The position numbers and the translations under genes are program-made. Shown here piece by piece: positions 52,245-63,872 of a stretch of DNA of 64,000 bases. The notes beneath the pieces are model-generated. The model had not been told where the DNA came from. It worked only from the letters and a program-made list of their open reading frames with translations, and made no database searches. Every line of letters begins with the position of its first letter. Position 1 is the first letter of the stretch. Source of the stretch: Desulfovibrio sp. Huiquan2017 (GTDB taxonomy: Bacteria; Desulfobacterota; Desulfovibrionia; Desulfovibrionales; Desulfovibrionaceae); the NCBI RefSeq assembly GCF_017351175.1, contig NZ_JAFMPN010000010.1, positions 1 through 64,000 of the forward strand, given 5' to 3'.

Positions 52245-53402
52245 TTAGATAACCTCCACCTCGGCGTGCAGGGAGCCCGCCGCCTTGAGAGTCCGGATGA
52301 TGGAAATGAGATCACGCGGAGTGGCTCCGATGGAATTCAGGCCGTCCACCAATTCCTGCAGGGTGGCGCCCTCCATGAGCATAAGCTGGTTGTTCTGCTC
52401 CTGGACCTGAACGTCGGTCTGCGGGGTGACCACGGTTTGGCCATCCGAGAACGGACCGGGCTGACTGACCTGCTGGGTCTCGGAGACCACGATTTGCAGG
52501 TTGCCGTGCGCCACGGCCACGCGGCTCAGGCGCACGTCCTGGCCCAAGACCACGGTGCCGGTTTTCTCGTCCACGACCACCTTGGCCTTGCCGTCGGGCG
52601 AGATGTCCAGATCCTCCAGGGAAGCCATCAGCGGGACCATGTTGCCCCGGAACCGATCCGGCAGTTCCAGGTCGATGGTCGAAATGTCCTTGGCTTTGGC
52701 GAACTGTCCCCCCATGCTGGCGTTGATCTTGTTGACCACCTGCATGGTCGTCCCGAAGTCCCGCACGTCCAGATTCACGGTCATATGGTCCTGGTTGTTG
52801 AACTTGAAGGGTACACCCCGCTCCACGACCGCCCCGTTGGGAATACGGCCTACGGTGGGGATGTTCTTCTGAGCATCGGCCGCCGTGCCGCCCACGGTGA
52901 AGCCGCCGATGGTCAGGGACCCCTGGCCCACGGCGTAGACCCGGCCGTCAAGGCCTTTGAGGGGCGTGATCAGAAGGACCCCGCCGAGCAAGGACTTGGC
53001 GTCGCCGAGCGACGAAACCGTGACGTCCAGGGGAGAGCCTGGCTTGGCCGAGACCGGCATCTTGGCAGTGACCATGACCGCGGCCACGTTCTTGGGCTTG
53101 AGGTCGTCGGGGTTGGCCTCCACGCCCATCTTTTCCAGCATGTTGGCCATGGAACGCATGGTGAACGTGCTCGACGTGCCGTCTCCGGTGCCGGCCAGGC
53201 CGACCACCAGGCCGTAGCCCACCAGTTCGTTGGTCCGCACCCCGCTGAAGGAGGCGATGTCCTTGAGCCGGGCCGCGCGGGCCTCGCCCGGAGCGAGGAC
53301 AAAGGCCAGGTACAGGACAAGCAGGACGAACAATGCCGCCAGGACAAGCGTCCTGGTCGCTTCACCTGCGTCCACGGGGTTGATGCGTTCATTCAGGGTC
53401 AT
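52245..53402 (-). CDS. flgI: Flagellar P-ring protein FlgI
   Basis: 385 residues from the ATG at 53402 (GAGGAG 8 bases upstream; a GTG at 53411 is too close). Signal peptide [20 protein letters not shown]; then [40 protein letters not shown]. Forms the periplasmic P ring around the rod. Confidence 0.95.
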   Translation of the reverse strand: MTLNERINPVDAGEATRTLVLAALFVLLVLYLAFVLAPGEARAARLKDIASFSGVRTNELVGYGLVVGLAGTGDGTSSTFTMRSMANMLEKMGVEANPDDLKPKNVAAVMVTAKMPVSAKPGSPLDVTVSSLGDAKSLLGGVLLITPLKGLDGRVYAVGQGSLTIGGFTVGGTAADAQKNIPTVGRIPNGAVVERGVPFKFNNQDHMTVNLDVRDFGTTMQVVNKINASMGGQFAKAKDISTIDLELPDRFRGNMVPLMASLEDLDISPDGKAKVVVDEKTGTVVLGQDVRLSRVAVAHGNLQIVVSETQQVSQPGPFSDGQTVVTPQTDVQVQEQNNQLMLMEGATLQELVDGLNSIGATPRDLISIIRTLKAAGSLHAEVEVI

Positions 53403-53450
53403 GGCGTTCACTCCTCAAAACCTCTCAAATGCATTGTTCAGGCCGTACGG

Positions 53451-54146
53451 CTAGAAGGGAAAGACGTTGTCCAGAATTCGCGACAGCCAGCCGGGCCTCT
53501 GCTTGTCCGCCAACACGCCCTGGCCGTAAATCTCGATCTGGGCCTCGGCCAGGCTGGTGGACGGGATGGTGTTGCTCGAGGAGATGTCGCGCTGGCGGAT
53601 CAAGCCCCTGACCACCAGGAACTGGGTCTCGTTGTTGACCCGGATACGCCGCGCACCCTCCACCTGAAGGATGTTGCCGGGCAGCCTGCGCACGATGCGC
53701 GTGGCCACCGTGGCCTCGAAATTGGATTCCTGCTTGGTTTCGCCGGAGCCGTCGAACTTCGAGGACTGGTTGGCCGTGATGCCCACGCCCGTCTTGGCTC
53801 CCAGGGTCTTGGCCAGAGGCATGGCCCCGATCAGCCCGATGTTGGGCACGGCCGTAACCGAGGTGTCCACGTCATTGGACTTGTCGGCCGTGGTCTCGGA
53901 CTTGATCTTGGTGGTCGCAGATTCCGCCACCTGGACCAGAACGATGTCGCCCACGCGGCTGGCGCGGTTGTCGTCGTACAAAAACTCGGACCGGTTGGAA
54001 TCATACAGGGAACCCGGGTTGGAGGCCGGATTCTGCTCTTCGTAGGCGGGCGGCGTGAGCACGGGCATAGGCTCGTTCTCGTACTTGCGGGCGCACCCCG
54101 AGGCCAGCAGGACGGCGGCCATGACCATCAAAAAATAGCGTTTCAT
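53451..54146 (-). CDS. flgH: Flagellar L-ring lipoprotein FlgH
   Basis: 231 residues with lipobox LLASGC. SLYDSNRSEFLYDDNRASRV, GDIVLVQVAESATT and the C-terminal VEGARRIRVNNETQFLVVRG, LIRQRDISSSNTIPST match FlgH. Outer-membrane L ring; partner of FlgI. Confidence 0.95.
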   Translation of the reverse strand: MKRYFLMVMAAVLLASGCARKYENEPMPVLTPPAYEEQNPASNPGSLYDSNRSEFLYDDNRASRVGDIVLVQVAESATTKIKSETTADKSNDVDTSVTAVPNIGLIGAMPLAKTLGAKTGVGITANQSSKFDGSGETKQESNFEATVATRIVRRLPGNILQVEGARRIRVNNETQFLVVRGLIRQRDISSSNTIPSTSLAEAQIEIYGQGVLADKQRPGWLSRILDNVFPF

Positions 54147-54161
54147 GACAATGCTCCTCGT

Positions 54162-55175
54162 CTACCTGACGACGACGGTTTCCCCGTCCACCACGGTGGC
54201 CAGGATGATCTTGTTGCTCTGGACGTTGCGGACCTCGATCCGCTGCCCCACTCCGGCCTCGCCCATGGCCTCGGCCTTGATGGACAGGCGGACGCCCCGC
54301 CCGTTGTAGACAAGGTTGACCATTTCGCCGCGCTCGATGAGCGGCACCGGCTCCAGGTGAGACAGGGTGAAGACCTGGCCCCGGCCCAGCGTCCGAGCCA
54401 TGCGCCATGGCCCGCCCGCGCCGTCCCAGACGTCACGGTTGTAGGCCATATTCATGCGCCGGAAGGAAATCTTTTCCTTGGTCACCCGTTCCATGCGGTT
54501 CATGGGCTGTGCGGCCACGGGCACGGCCTTCCACACGTCGGCGAAAACCACGGCGGAACGGCGCGAGACGACCTTGCCGTCCGGGGTCATGCCGCTCAGG
54601 ACGATCTCATTGCGCCCAGGTTCGAGGTGGTCGTTCATGCTGATGACCAACTTATCATAGTCATTGGGGAAAAAGATGTGGTTGGGCATCTGGAGGTCCT
54701 TGAAATGCACATCGCCGCCCAGGTCCTTGGCACGCGGTGTCAAAAAGGCGACGACGCGAGCCTTGAGTTCAGCCGAATCCACGACCCGGCCGCCCGTCTG
54801 CACGGTCAACTGACTGGGCAGGGCCAGGTTGGCCGCCCCCTCGCCCATGTAATACTTGAGGACCTGCGCGAGTTTGTCCCTGGGTATCGTGACCACGTAG
54901 CCGAGCTTGCTCGAAGCCTTCCAGAGCTTGAGGGTCGAAAGGGTCGGCCACTGACGACGGGCCGCGTCGTCCACCGGGTCCGCGATCTCGCCCAAAAGGA
55001 CGTCGGGACCCTTGACGCAGGCCACGTCCCGGACCAGTCCCTTCCAGAGGTTGCCCCTGGCCGCCCCGGTCAGGGCGGGCACGGACAACAAGACCAGGGT
55101 CAGGCACGCCGCCAAAATATATCGGACCACGCGGTTTTCGGTGCTCGAACGGTGCTTGTTCCACATAGACATCAT
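54162..55175 (-). CDS. flgA: P-ring assembly chaperone FlgA
   Basis: 337 residues taking the ATG at 55175 (AAGGCAGG upstream; the frame is open to 55208). Signal peptide YILAACLTLVLLSVPALTGA. The C-terminal SAF domain (VPLIERGEMVNLVYNGRGVR, LSIKAEAMGEAGVGQRIEVR, NVQSNKIILATVVDGETVVV) is the FlgA hallmark. Longer N-terminal part than in enterobacteria. Confidence 0.9.
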   Translation of the reverse strand: MMSMWNKHRSSTENRVVRYILAACLTLVLLSVPALTGAARGNLWKGLVRDVACVKGPDVLLGEIADPVDDAARRQWPTLSTLKLWKASSKLGYVVTIPRDKLAQVLKYYMGEGAANLALPSQLTVQTGGRVVDSAELKARVVAFLTPRAKDLGGDVHFKDLQMPNHIFFPNDYDKLVISMNDHLEPGRNEIVLSGMTPDGKVVSRRSAVVFADVWKAVPVAAQPMNRMERVTKEKISFRRMNMAYNRDVWDGAGGPWRMARTLGRGQVFTLSHLEPVPLIERGEMVNLVYNGRGVRLSIKAEAMGEAGVGQRIEVRNVQSNKIILATVVDGETVVVR

Positions 55176-55211
55176 GAACCTGCCTTGCAGCGAGATCTCC
55201 CCGATCACCCG

Positions 55212-55994
55212 CTATCGCTTAATGTTGATGGCAGTCTGCAACATGCCATCCGAGGTAGTAATGGCCTTGGAGTTGATCTCGAAGGCACGCTGGCCCACGA
55301 TCAGACCAACCATTTCATCTACCATCTCCACATTGGACCCTTCCAAAAAGCCCTGGGCGATGGTTCCGTAGTTTTCGTCGCCCGGAGTTCCGGCCACGGC
55401 CGTGCCCGAGGCGTCGGTCTCGCGGTAGAAGTTGCGTCCGGAGGCGTTGAGCCCGGCCGGGTTCTGGAACCGGTAAAGGTCGAGATCCGCCGTAGCCAGA
55501 ACCTTACCGTCCTTATCCAGGGCCGAAATGGTCCCGGTCTCGGAAATGGACACGCTGGACGTCTCGGCGGGCACGGTGAACTCCGGTTGCAGGGGATAGC
55601 CGCCCGCAGTGACCACACGGCCGTCGCTGTCCAGCTCGAAGGAGCCGTCGCGGGTGTAGACCGCTTCACCGTTGACCATGACCTGGAAAAAGCCTTCGCC
55701 CTCGATGGCCATGTCCAGAGGGTTGCCGGTGTTCTGGTAGTCGCCCTGGGTGAAGAACTTATGCACGGACACGGGCCTTACGCCCATGCCGATCTGCATG
55801 CCCACGGGCGTCCGGGTGCCGTCGGCATTCTGCCCCCCGGCGATTTTGAGTGTTTGGTACATGAGATCTTCGAACTCCGCCCGGCTCTTTTTGAAGCCCG
55901 TGGTGGAGACGTTGGCCAGGTTGTTCGACAGGGTGTCGATCTGGGTCTGCATGGCTATCATGCCGGTGGCAGATGTCCACAGGGAACGCATCAT
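55212..55994 (-). CDS. flgG: Distal rod protein FlgG
   Basis: 260 residues, standard. MRSLWTSATGMIAMQTQIDT, LSNNLANVSTTGFKKSRAEF at the start and VEMVDEMVGLIVGQRAFEIN, SKAITTSDGMLQTAINIKR at the end are classic. AGGAGG before the ATG. Confidence 0.97.
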   Translation of the reverse strand: MMRSLWTSATGMIAMQTQIDTLSNNLANVSTTGFKKSRAEFEDLMYQTLKIAGGQNADGTRTPVGMQIGMGVRPVSVHKFFTQGDYQNTGNPLDMAIEGEGFFQVMVNGEAVYTRDGSFELDSDGRVVTAGGYPLQPEFTVPAETSSVSISETGTISALDKDGKVLATADLDLYRFQNPAGLNASGRNFYRETDASGTAVAGTPGDENYGTIAQGFLEGSNVEMVDEMVGLIVGQRAFEINSKAITTSDGMLQTAINIKR

Positions 55995-56012
55995 GATTGC
56001 AAGCCTCCTGAG

Positions 56013-56789
56013 CTAGGCGGTGGGATTCCCCACCTTGGTGATCAATTTCGTATCCATTTCGTTGTCGGCCTGGATCATCTTGGTATACATGGTAAAGGCC
56101 CGTTGCGTTTCGATCATCGAAACCATCTCGGTGACGACCTCCACGTTGGACTTCTCGACGAAGCCCTGGGCAACTTCCATTTCTCCGGGCGCGGTCTGGG
56201 CCACGCCTTCGGGCATGCGGTAGTTGTTGGAACCCGTCCGTTCCAGCAGAGCCGGATTGTCGAAATCCACCAGGTCAAAGGCCCCGGCGGGCTGGCCGTT
56301 GATCAGAAGATTGCCCTGGTCGTCCGCCTGGAGCCGACCACCCGGCGGGATAAAGAGCGGCCCGCCGTCCACCATGACCGGATGACCATCCGCGGTCTGA
56401 AGCATCCCGTCGGAATCGGTCACGAAGTTTCCGGCGCGGGTGTACAGCATCTCGCCGTCGCCCTGGATGGAAAAGAATCCCGGGCCGGACAGGGCGAAGT
56501 CGAGCTGGTTACCCGTGCGCTCAAGGCTGCCCTGGGACAGGTCGGCCTGTTGAGCCGACAACCGCGCCTTGGCCATGATGTGCCCCTCGGGGAACATGTT
56601 CTTTCCCCGGATGTAGGTCTTGTCATCCACCAGATAGTCATGGGAGAAACGAATGAAGGTGTCATGAAAGGCCAGCTTGTCTTTCTTGTAGGCGGACGTG
56701 TTCACGTTCGCCAAATTATTGGCGATGGATGACATCCTTAATTCATTGGATAAAGCCCCGAAAATGGCGCTCTGTGTACTGTCCCGCAT
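56013..56789 (-). CDS. flgF: Proximal rod protein FlgF
   Basis: 258 residues. SAIFGALSNELRMSSIANNL, ANVNTSAYKKDKLAFHDTFI; ends VEVVTEMVSMIETQRAFTMY. First gene of the leftward rod/ring/hook-junction operon. GGAGG upstream, and a sigma-54-like site 31-46 bases ahead. Confidence 0.95.
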   Translation of the reverse strand: MRDSTQSAIFGALSNELRMSSIANNLANVNTSAYKKDKLAFHDTFIRFSHDYLVDDKTYIRGKNMFPEGHIMAKARLSAQQADLSQGSLERTGNQLDFALSGPGFFSIQGDGEMLYTRAGNFVTDSDGMLQTADGHPVMVDGGPLFIPPGGRLQADDQGNLLINGQPAGAFDLVDFDNPALLERTGSNNYRMPEGVAQTAPGEMEVAQGFVEKSNVEVVTEMVSMIETQRAFTMYTKMIQADNEMDTKLITKVGNPTA

Positions 56790-56819
56790 AGGGCGATCCT
56801 CCTGTTCGACGAGGGATTT

Positions 56820-56835
56820 GCACTATGCATGCCAA
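56820..56835 (-). promoter_or_regulatory. Sigma-54-like promoter upstream of flgF
   Basis: On the minus strand TTGGCATGCATAGTGC: GG and GC are exactly 10 bases apart, as in TGGCACG-N4-TTGC (mismatches at two less conserved positions). Sigma-54 control of rod and hook genes is common in this phylum. Confidence 0.6.
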
Positions 56836-56881
56836 CGCTGGAAACCCATTTCTCGGCCGGCGGGAACCGGCACGATGGTTG

Positions 56882-56910
56882 TTGACAACCTGTGTGTATA
56901 TGTATAAATA
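56882..56910 (+). promoter_or_regulatory. Promoter of tRNA-Gly
   Basis: TTGACA at 56882 followed by TATAAATA (56903-56910), then a GC-rich discriminator (GGCTCG) before the tRNA, typical of stringently controlled stable RNA genes. Confidence 0.75.
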
Positions 56911-56923
56911 GGCTCGTTTCCGG

Positions 56924-56999
56924 GCGGGTGTAGCTCAGTTGGTAGAGTACAAGCTTCCCAAGCTTGGTGTCGCGGGTTCGACCCCCGTCACCCGCTCCA
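56924..56999 (+). tRNA. tRNA-Gly (anticodon CCC)
   Basis: GCGGGTG acceptor strand, D-arm AGCTCAGTTGGTAGAG, anticodon loop TTCCCAA (CCC), GGTTCGACCCC T-arm, CACCCGC, T, and encoded CCA. 76 nt, complete. Confidence 0.97.
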
Positions 57000-57044
57000 A
57001 AGCCTTTCGCAGGGCCCAATAAAAGGGCCCTGCGGGGTTCGCGT

Positions 57045-57071
57045 AGGTGAGCTCGGGCTCACCTTTTTTTA
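57045..57071 (+). terminator. Terminator after tRNA-Gly
   Basis: AGGTGAGC-TCGG-GCTCACCT followed by T7. Perfect 8-bp stem. Confidence 0.9.
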
Positions 57072-57114
57072 TATTTGTCGGACCGGACGCCGTTCCGGCG
57101 GGAGAAGAACCGCG

Positions 57115-57573
57115 ATGCGCCAGACTTTTGAGGAAATGTTGTCGGACATGATCCGGCCCGAGGTGGAAAACCTTGGCTACGTCTTCTGGGGATTGACCTC
57201 CCCGGCGTCGGGCAAGAAGCGCGTTGTTCGCATATACATCGACGCCCCGGGCGGCGTGAACATCGATCAGTGCGCCGAAGTCAGCCGCCAGGTGGGACTC
57301 ATGCTTGAGGTGGAGGACGTCATCCCCGGCGCTTTCAATCTCGAGGTTTCCTCCCCGGGCCTGGAGCGGCCCTTCTTCGCCCCGGCCCAACTGGCCGACT
57401 ACATGGGCCGCAAGATGGACGTTCTGCTCTTCGAGCCCGAAGACGGCCGCCGCAAGTTCAAGGGCGAACTGGCCGGTATTGCAGGCGACACCGTCGCCGT
57501 GAACGTCGATGACCAAGTCAAGAACTTCGATTGGACCGCCATCAAGAAAATCACCCTGGTCCACGAATTTTAG
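57115..57573 (+). CDS. rimP: Ribosome maturation factor RimP
   Basis: 152 residues. VENLGYVFWGLTSPASGKKR, VVRIYIDAPGGVNIDQCAEV, SRQVGLMLEVEDVIPGAFNL, EVSSPGLERPFF are the RimP hallmarks. Assists 30S assembly. First gene of the nusA-infB operon. Confidence 0.95.
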   Translation: MRQTFEEMLSDMIRPEVENLGYVFWGLTSPASGKKRVVRIYIDAPGGVNIDQCAEVSRQVGLMLEVEDVIPGAFNLEVSSPGLERPFFAPAQLADYMGRKMDVLLFEPEDGRRKFKGELAGIAGDTVAVNVDDQVKNFDWTAIKKITLVHEF

Positions 57574-57626
57574 CAGATATCACTGCCGGGGGGAGAGGCC
57601 CCGACCGGCACAAGCGGAGGTTTATC

Positions 57627-59024
57627 ATGTCGGAGCTGAAAAGAGCCATCGACCAGATTAGCAAGGACAGGGGCATTGACCGTGACCTGCTGATCGACAC
57701 CCTTGAGGAGGCCGTGCGCTCGGCTGTGGCCCGCAAGTACGGCGAGACCATGGACATCGAGGTGGCCTTCAACGAGGAACTCGGCGAAATCGAGGTCTTC
57801 GAGTTCAAGGTAGTCGTGGAAGAGGTGCACGACCCCGTCAGCGAAATCTCGCTCGAAGACGCCGTGGCCCACGATCCCAACGCCCAGTTGGACGACGAGA
57901 TGGGCTTCCCGGTCAAGGTCGAGGACCTTGGCCGCATCGCCGCGCAATCGGCCAAGCAGGTCATCATCCAGCGCATGCGCGATGCCGAGCAGGAAATCAT
58001 TTACGAAGAGTACAAGGACCGCGTGTCCGAGATCGCCAGCGGCATCATACAACGCCGCGACCGTACCGGATGGATCATCAACCTTGGCCGGACCGAGGCG
58101 CTGCTGCCCAAGGAGGAGCAGATCCCCAGGGAACGGTACAAACGCGGCGACCGGGTGCAGGCATATATCATAGATGTATTGAAGGAGTCGCGCGGCCCGC
58201 AGGTCGTTGTCTCCCGCTCCCACCCGGACTACATGATCGAGCTCTTCAAGCGCGAAGTGCCCGAGGTGGCCGACGGCACGGTCAAGATCATGGGCGTGGC
58301 CCGCGACCCGGGCCTGCGCGCCAAGGTGGCCGTCATGTCCCGCGACCGCGACGTGGACCCGGTGGGCGCCTGCGTCGGCATCCGCGGCTCCCGCATCCAG
58401 AACGTGGTCCAGGAACTCAAGGGCGAGCGCATCGACATCGTGGTCTGGTCCCCGGACATCGCCATGTACGCACAGCACGCCCTGTCCCCGGCTATGATCT
58501 CGCGGATCACGGTGGACGAGGAGGACGAGGCCTTGGAAGTGGTCTGCCCCGACGATCAGTTGACCCTGGCCATCGGCCGCAAGGGCCAGAACGTCAAGCT
58601 GGCCGCCAAGCTGCTCGGCTGGAAAATAGACATTTTCACCGAATCCCGGTACGGCGAGCTCAACGCCGCCCGCAAGGGCATGGATCAGATCGCCAGCGTG
58701 GCCGAAGTCTCCATGGAGAACTTCTTCAACGCGGGCTTCGAGTCCATCGACTCCATCGCCCTGGCCTCGGATGAGGAACTCCTGTCCATTAAGGGCATGA
58801 CCGAGTCCAAGATCGCGGACGTGCGGCTGGCCGTCAACATGCTCGCCCCCGACCTGGAAGCCGAGGATGACAGGTCCGAAGCCCCCGAAGCCGAAACGCT
58901 CGCGGAGGCCGCCGAGGAAACGCCCCGGGACGACGCCGAGGGAGAGTCCGAGACCGAAGACGAGACCGAAGACGAGACCGAAGAGGAAACCGAGACTCCC
59001 GCCGAGGGCGCGGAGACGAAATAG
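57627..59024 (+). CDS. nusA: Transcription termination/antitermination factor NusA
   Basis: 465 residues from the ATG at 57627 (GGAGG upstream). N-terminal domain (ELKRAIDQISKDRGIDRDLL), S1 domain (GIIQRRDRTGWIINLGRTEA), two KH domains (VGACVGIRGSRIQNVVQELK; LAIGRKGQNVKLAAKLLGWK) and one helix-hairpin-helix repeat. The last 45 residues are a very acidic tail of DETE repeats. Binds RNA polymerase and nascent RNA. Confidence 0.97.
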   Translation: MSELKRAIDQISKDRGIDRDLLIDTLEEAVRSAVARKYGETMDIEVAFNEELGEIEVFEFKVVVEEVHDPVSEISLEDAVAHDPNAQLDDEMGFPVKVEDLGRIAAQSAKQVIIQRMRDAEQEIIYEEYKDRVSEIASGIIQRRDRTGWIINLGRTEALLPKEEQIPRERYKRGDRVQAYIIDVLKESRGPQVVVSRSHPDYMIELFKREVPEVADGTVKIMGVARDPGLRAKVAVMSRDRDVDPVGACVGIRGSRIQNVVQELKGERIDIVVWSPDIAMYAQHALSPAMISRITVDEEDEALEVVCPDDQLTLAIGRKGQNVKLAAKLLGWKIDIFTESRYGELNAARKGMDQIASVAEVSMENFFNAGFESIDSIALASDEELLSIKGMTESKIADVRLAVNMLAPDLEAEDDRSEAPEAETLAEAAEETPRDDAEGESETEDETEDETEEETETPAEGAETK

Positions 59025-59044
59025 GCTCCGCACGGGGGCAACGC

Positions 59045-59281
59045 ATGAGCTGCAAGGGACATCACCCCGAACGCATGTGCGTGGTTTGCCGCGAACGGTT
59101 TCCCAAAGAGGAGCTGACGCGGTTCGTGCCCCCGGAGGAGACGAATGAGCCGGACTTCCGTCCGGTACCGGACCCGGCCATGACCCGGCCGGGACGTGGA
59201 TATTACGTATGCGACCAGGCCCGGTGCAGGGAGCGATTTCCCAAAATGATCGCTGGCCTGATGAAGAAACGTGCGAGGTGA
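59045..59281 (+). CDS. ylxR: YlxR (DUF448) RNA-binding protein
   Basis: 78 residues. HHPERMCVVCRERFPKEELT, GRGYYVCDQARCRERFPKM: the RMCVxCR start and GRGxYVC motif define the family. Usual position between nusA and infB. Reported to bind RNA; role modest and not settled. Confidence 0.95.
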   Translation: MSCKGHHPERMCVVCRERFPKEELTRFVPPEETNEPDFRPVPDPAMTRPGRGYYVCDQARCRERFPKMIAGLMKKRAR

Positions 59282-59285
59282 TTAG

Positions 59286-62210
<2,925 letters not shown>

Positions 62211-62229
62211 CGCAACGGATCGAAAATCG

Positions 62230-62270
62230 CGGGCGGCTCATTGGACAATGGGCCGCCCGTGTTTATTTTT
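62230..62270 (+). terminator. Hairpin with T run inside the operon
   Basis: CGGGCGGC (62230-62237) with GCCGCCCG (62252-62259), followed by TGTTTATTTTT. It sits between infB and the DUF503 gene and should end or attenuate a part of the transcripts. Confidence 0.65.
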
Positions 62271-62282
62271 AAGGGGACCGGC

Positions 62283-62576
62283 ATGATCATCGGCGTGCTC
62301 CACCTCGAATTCAGGCTCCACGGCAACCGCTCCCTCAAGGGCAAACGCAAAGTATCCCTGAGCCTGAAGCAGAAGCTGCGAAACAAGTTCAATGTTTCCG
62401 TTGCCGAAGTGGACGCCCTCGACGTACATGACAAGCTGGTCCTGGCCGTGGTGACCGCGGCCAATGAATCGACCCGAGTGGAGAGCACCCTGTCCAGGGC
62501 CCTGGCCATGGTCGAGGCCATCTCCCCGGCGGAATTGACCCGCTGCAACACAGAAATTTTTTCGGATTCCGACTAG
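62283..62576 (+). CDS. ylxP: YlxP-like DUF503 protein
   Basis: 97 residues from the ATG at 62283 (AGGGGA upstream). IIGVLHLEFRLHGNRSLKGK, RKVSLSLKQKLRNKFNVSVA, EVDALDVHDKLVLAVVTAAN: complete DUF503. Usual neighbour of rbfA; function unknown. Confidence 0.95.
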   Translation: MIIGVLHLEFRLHGNRSLKGKRKVSLSLKQKLRNKFNVSVAEVDALDVHDKLVLAVVTAANESTRVESTLSRALAMVEAISPAELTRCNTEIFSDSD

Positions 62577-62587
62577 AGGATACGGTT

Positions 62588-62929
62588 ATGAAAGCTTCCA
62601 CTTCCCGACGCGCCGTGCGCATGGGCGACCAGATCCTGCGCGAGGTCGGCACCCTCCTCGTGGAGGAGGCCGCGGACCCGCGCCTGAACCTCGTCACCCT
62701 GTCCGGGGTTCGCATGAACTCCAACCTGCGCATCGCCGAGATCTTTTACACGGTGTCCGGCGACGCCGAGCACCGCAAGGAAGTCCAGGAAGGCCTGGAA
62801 AAGGCTACCGGCTTCCTGCGTTCGCGGCTCGGGCGTATTCTCAAGCTGCAATACACCCCCGAACTGCGCTTCCAGTTCGACGAATTTCTTGAGGACGTGG
62901 TCTATGGAAAGTCCCATCCGACGGATTAG
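62588..62929 (+). CDS. rbfA: Ribosome-binding factor A
   Basis: 113 residues. RAVRMGDQILREVGTLLVEE, AADPRLNLVTLSGVRMNSNL, GFLRSRLGRILKLQYTPELR, FQFDEFLED: a KH-fold RbfA. Needed for 16S maturation and cold growth. Overlaps nrnA by 26 bases. Confidence 0.96.
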   Translation: MKASTSRRAVRMGDQILREVGTLLVEEAADPRLNLVTLSGVRMNSNLRIAEIFYTVSGDAEHRKEVQEGLEKATGFLRSRLGRILKLQYTPELRFQFDEFLEDVVYGKSHPTD

Positions 62930-63872
62930 CGAAATCATCGCGGGGCATGACGAATTCCTGATCGCCTCACACTATAGCCCAGACGGGGACGCCATCGGGT
63001 CCATCTGCGCCCTAGGCCACATCCTGGTCTCTCTGGGTAAAAGGGTCTCGCTGTACAACCCGTCTGGCATGCCCTCGCGCTACGCCTTCATCGGCCTGCC
63101 CGCCCCCATAAAGCGCGAGTTGCCCGCCGCCCTGCCCCCCTGGACCTTCGTCCTGGACTGCGGCAGCCGGGAGCGCATGGGGGAAGCACTGGCCACCCGC
63201 TCAAGCGAGACCGCGTTCGTCAACATCGACCACCACCTAGGCAACGACGAGTTCGGCGCAGTCAACTGGGTGGACGCGAAACAGCCCTCCGTGGGCAGCA
63301 TGGTCGCCCTGCTCGCCGATGCGCTCGACGTGCCTCTGACCGGTCCCCTGGCCGAGTGCATCTATTTGTCCGTGGCCACGGACACCGGTTTCTTCACCTA
63401 CGGCAACACCACTCCGGAATCCCTGGAGCTGGCCGCCGCGATGCTCCGCAACGGGCTCGACATAGCCCTCATGAACGAGCGCATCACCAAGCAGTGGTCC
63501 GAGAACCGCATGCGCCTCTGGACCGAAGCCATGGCCGCCATGGAGCTGTTCCTGGACAAACGCGTCAGCGCCACGGTGATCACCCGGGAAATGTTCGCGC
63601 GCACGGGTACGACCAACGCGGACACCGAGAACCTGATCAATTTCCTGCGGCGGTTGAAGACCGTTCGCGTGGCCGCCGTCCTGCGCGAGGAAGGTCCGGA
63701 CCTGTACAAGTTCAGCCTGCGCTCTTACGGCGACGACAACGTCCAGAAGGTAGCCGCCCGATTCGGCGGCGGCGGGCACAAAAACGCGGCGGGCGGGTCC
63801 ATCCAGGCTCCCCTGGCCGAAGCCAAGGCGCGGCTCATACAGGCCGTGGCCGACCAGTTGGAGATCGACTAG
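62904..63872 (+). CDS. nrnA: Bifunctional oligoribonuclease / PAP phosphatase (NrnA-type DHH)
   Basis: 322 residues from the ATG at 62904 (GGTCT context; inside rbfA). DHH domain: HYSPDGDAIGSICALGHILV and VNIDHHLGNDEFG; DHHA1 domain: ARFGGGGHKNAAGGS. Degrades short RNA to nucleotides and dephosphorylates pAp. Standard place in the infB operon. Confidence 0.93.
   Translation: MESPIRRISEIIAGHDEFLIASHYSPDGDAIGSICALGHILVSLGKRVSLYNPSGMPSRYAFIGLPAPIKRELPAALPPWTFVLDCGSRERMGEALATRSSETAFVNIDHHLGNDEFGAVNWVDAKQPSVGSMVALLADALDVPLTGPLAECIYLSVATDTGFFTYGNTTPESLELAAAMLRNGLDIALMNERITKQWSENRMRLWTEAMAAMELFLDKRVSATVITREMFARTGTTNADTENLINFLRRLKTVRVAAVLREEGPDLYKFSLRSYGDDNVQKVAARFGGGGHKNAAGGSIQAPLAEAKARLIQAVADQLEID

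Noticed and set aside
52062-56732. 1556-codon open frame on the plus strand across the flagellar genes
   Set aside because: It is the antisense shadow of six well-supported flagellar genes in GC-rich DNA; composition is His/Gly/Val-rich and no family fits.
57014-57036. Separate terminator (AGGGCCC...GGGCCCT) after tRNA-Gly
   Set aside because: The AGGGCCC arms can pair but there is no T run; the hairpin at 57045-57071 is the convincing terminator.
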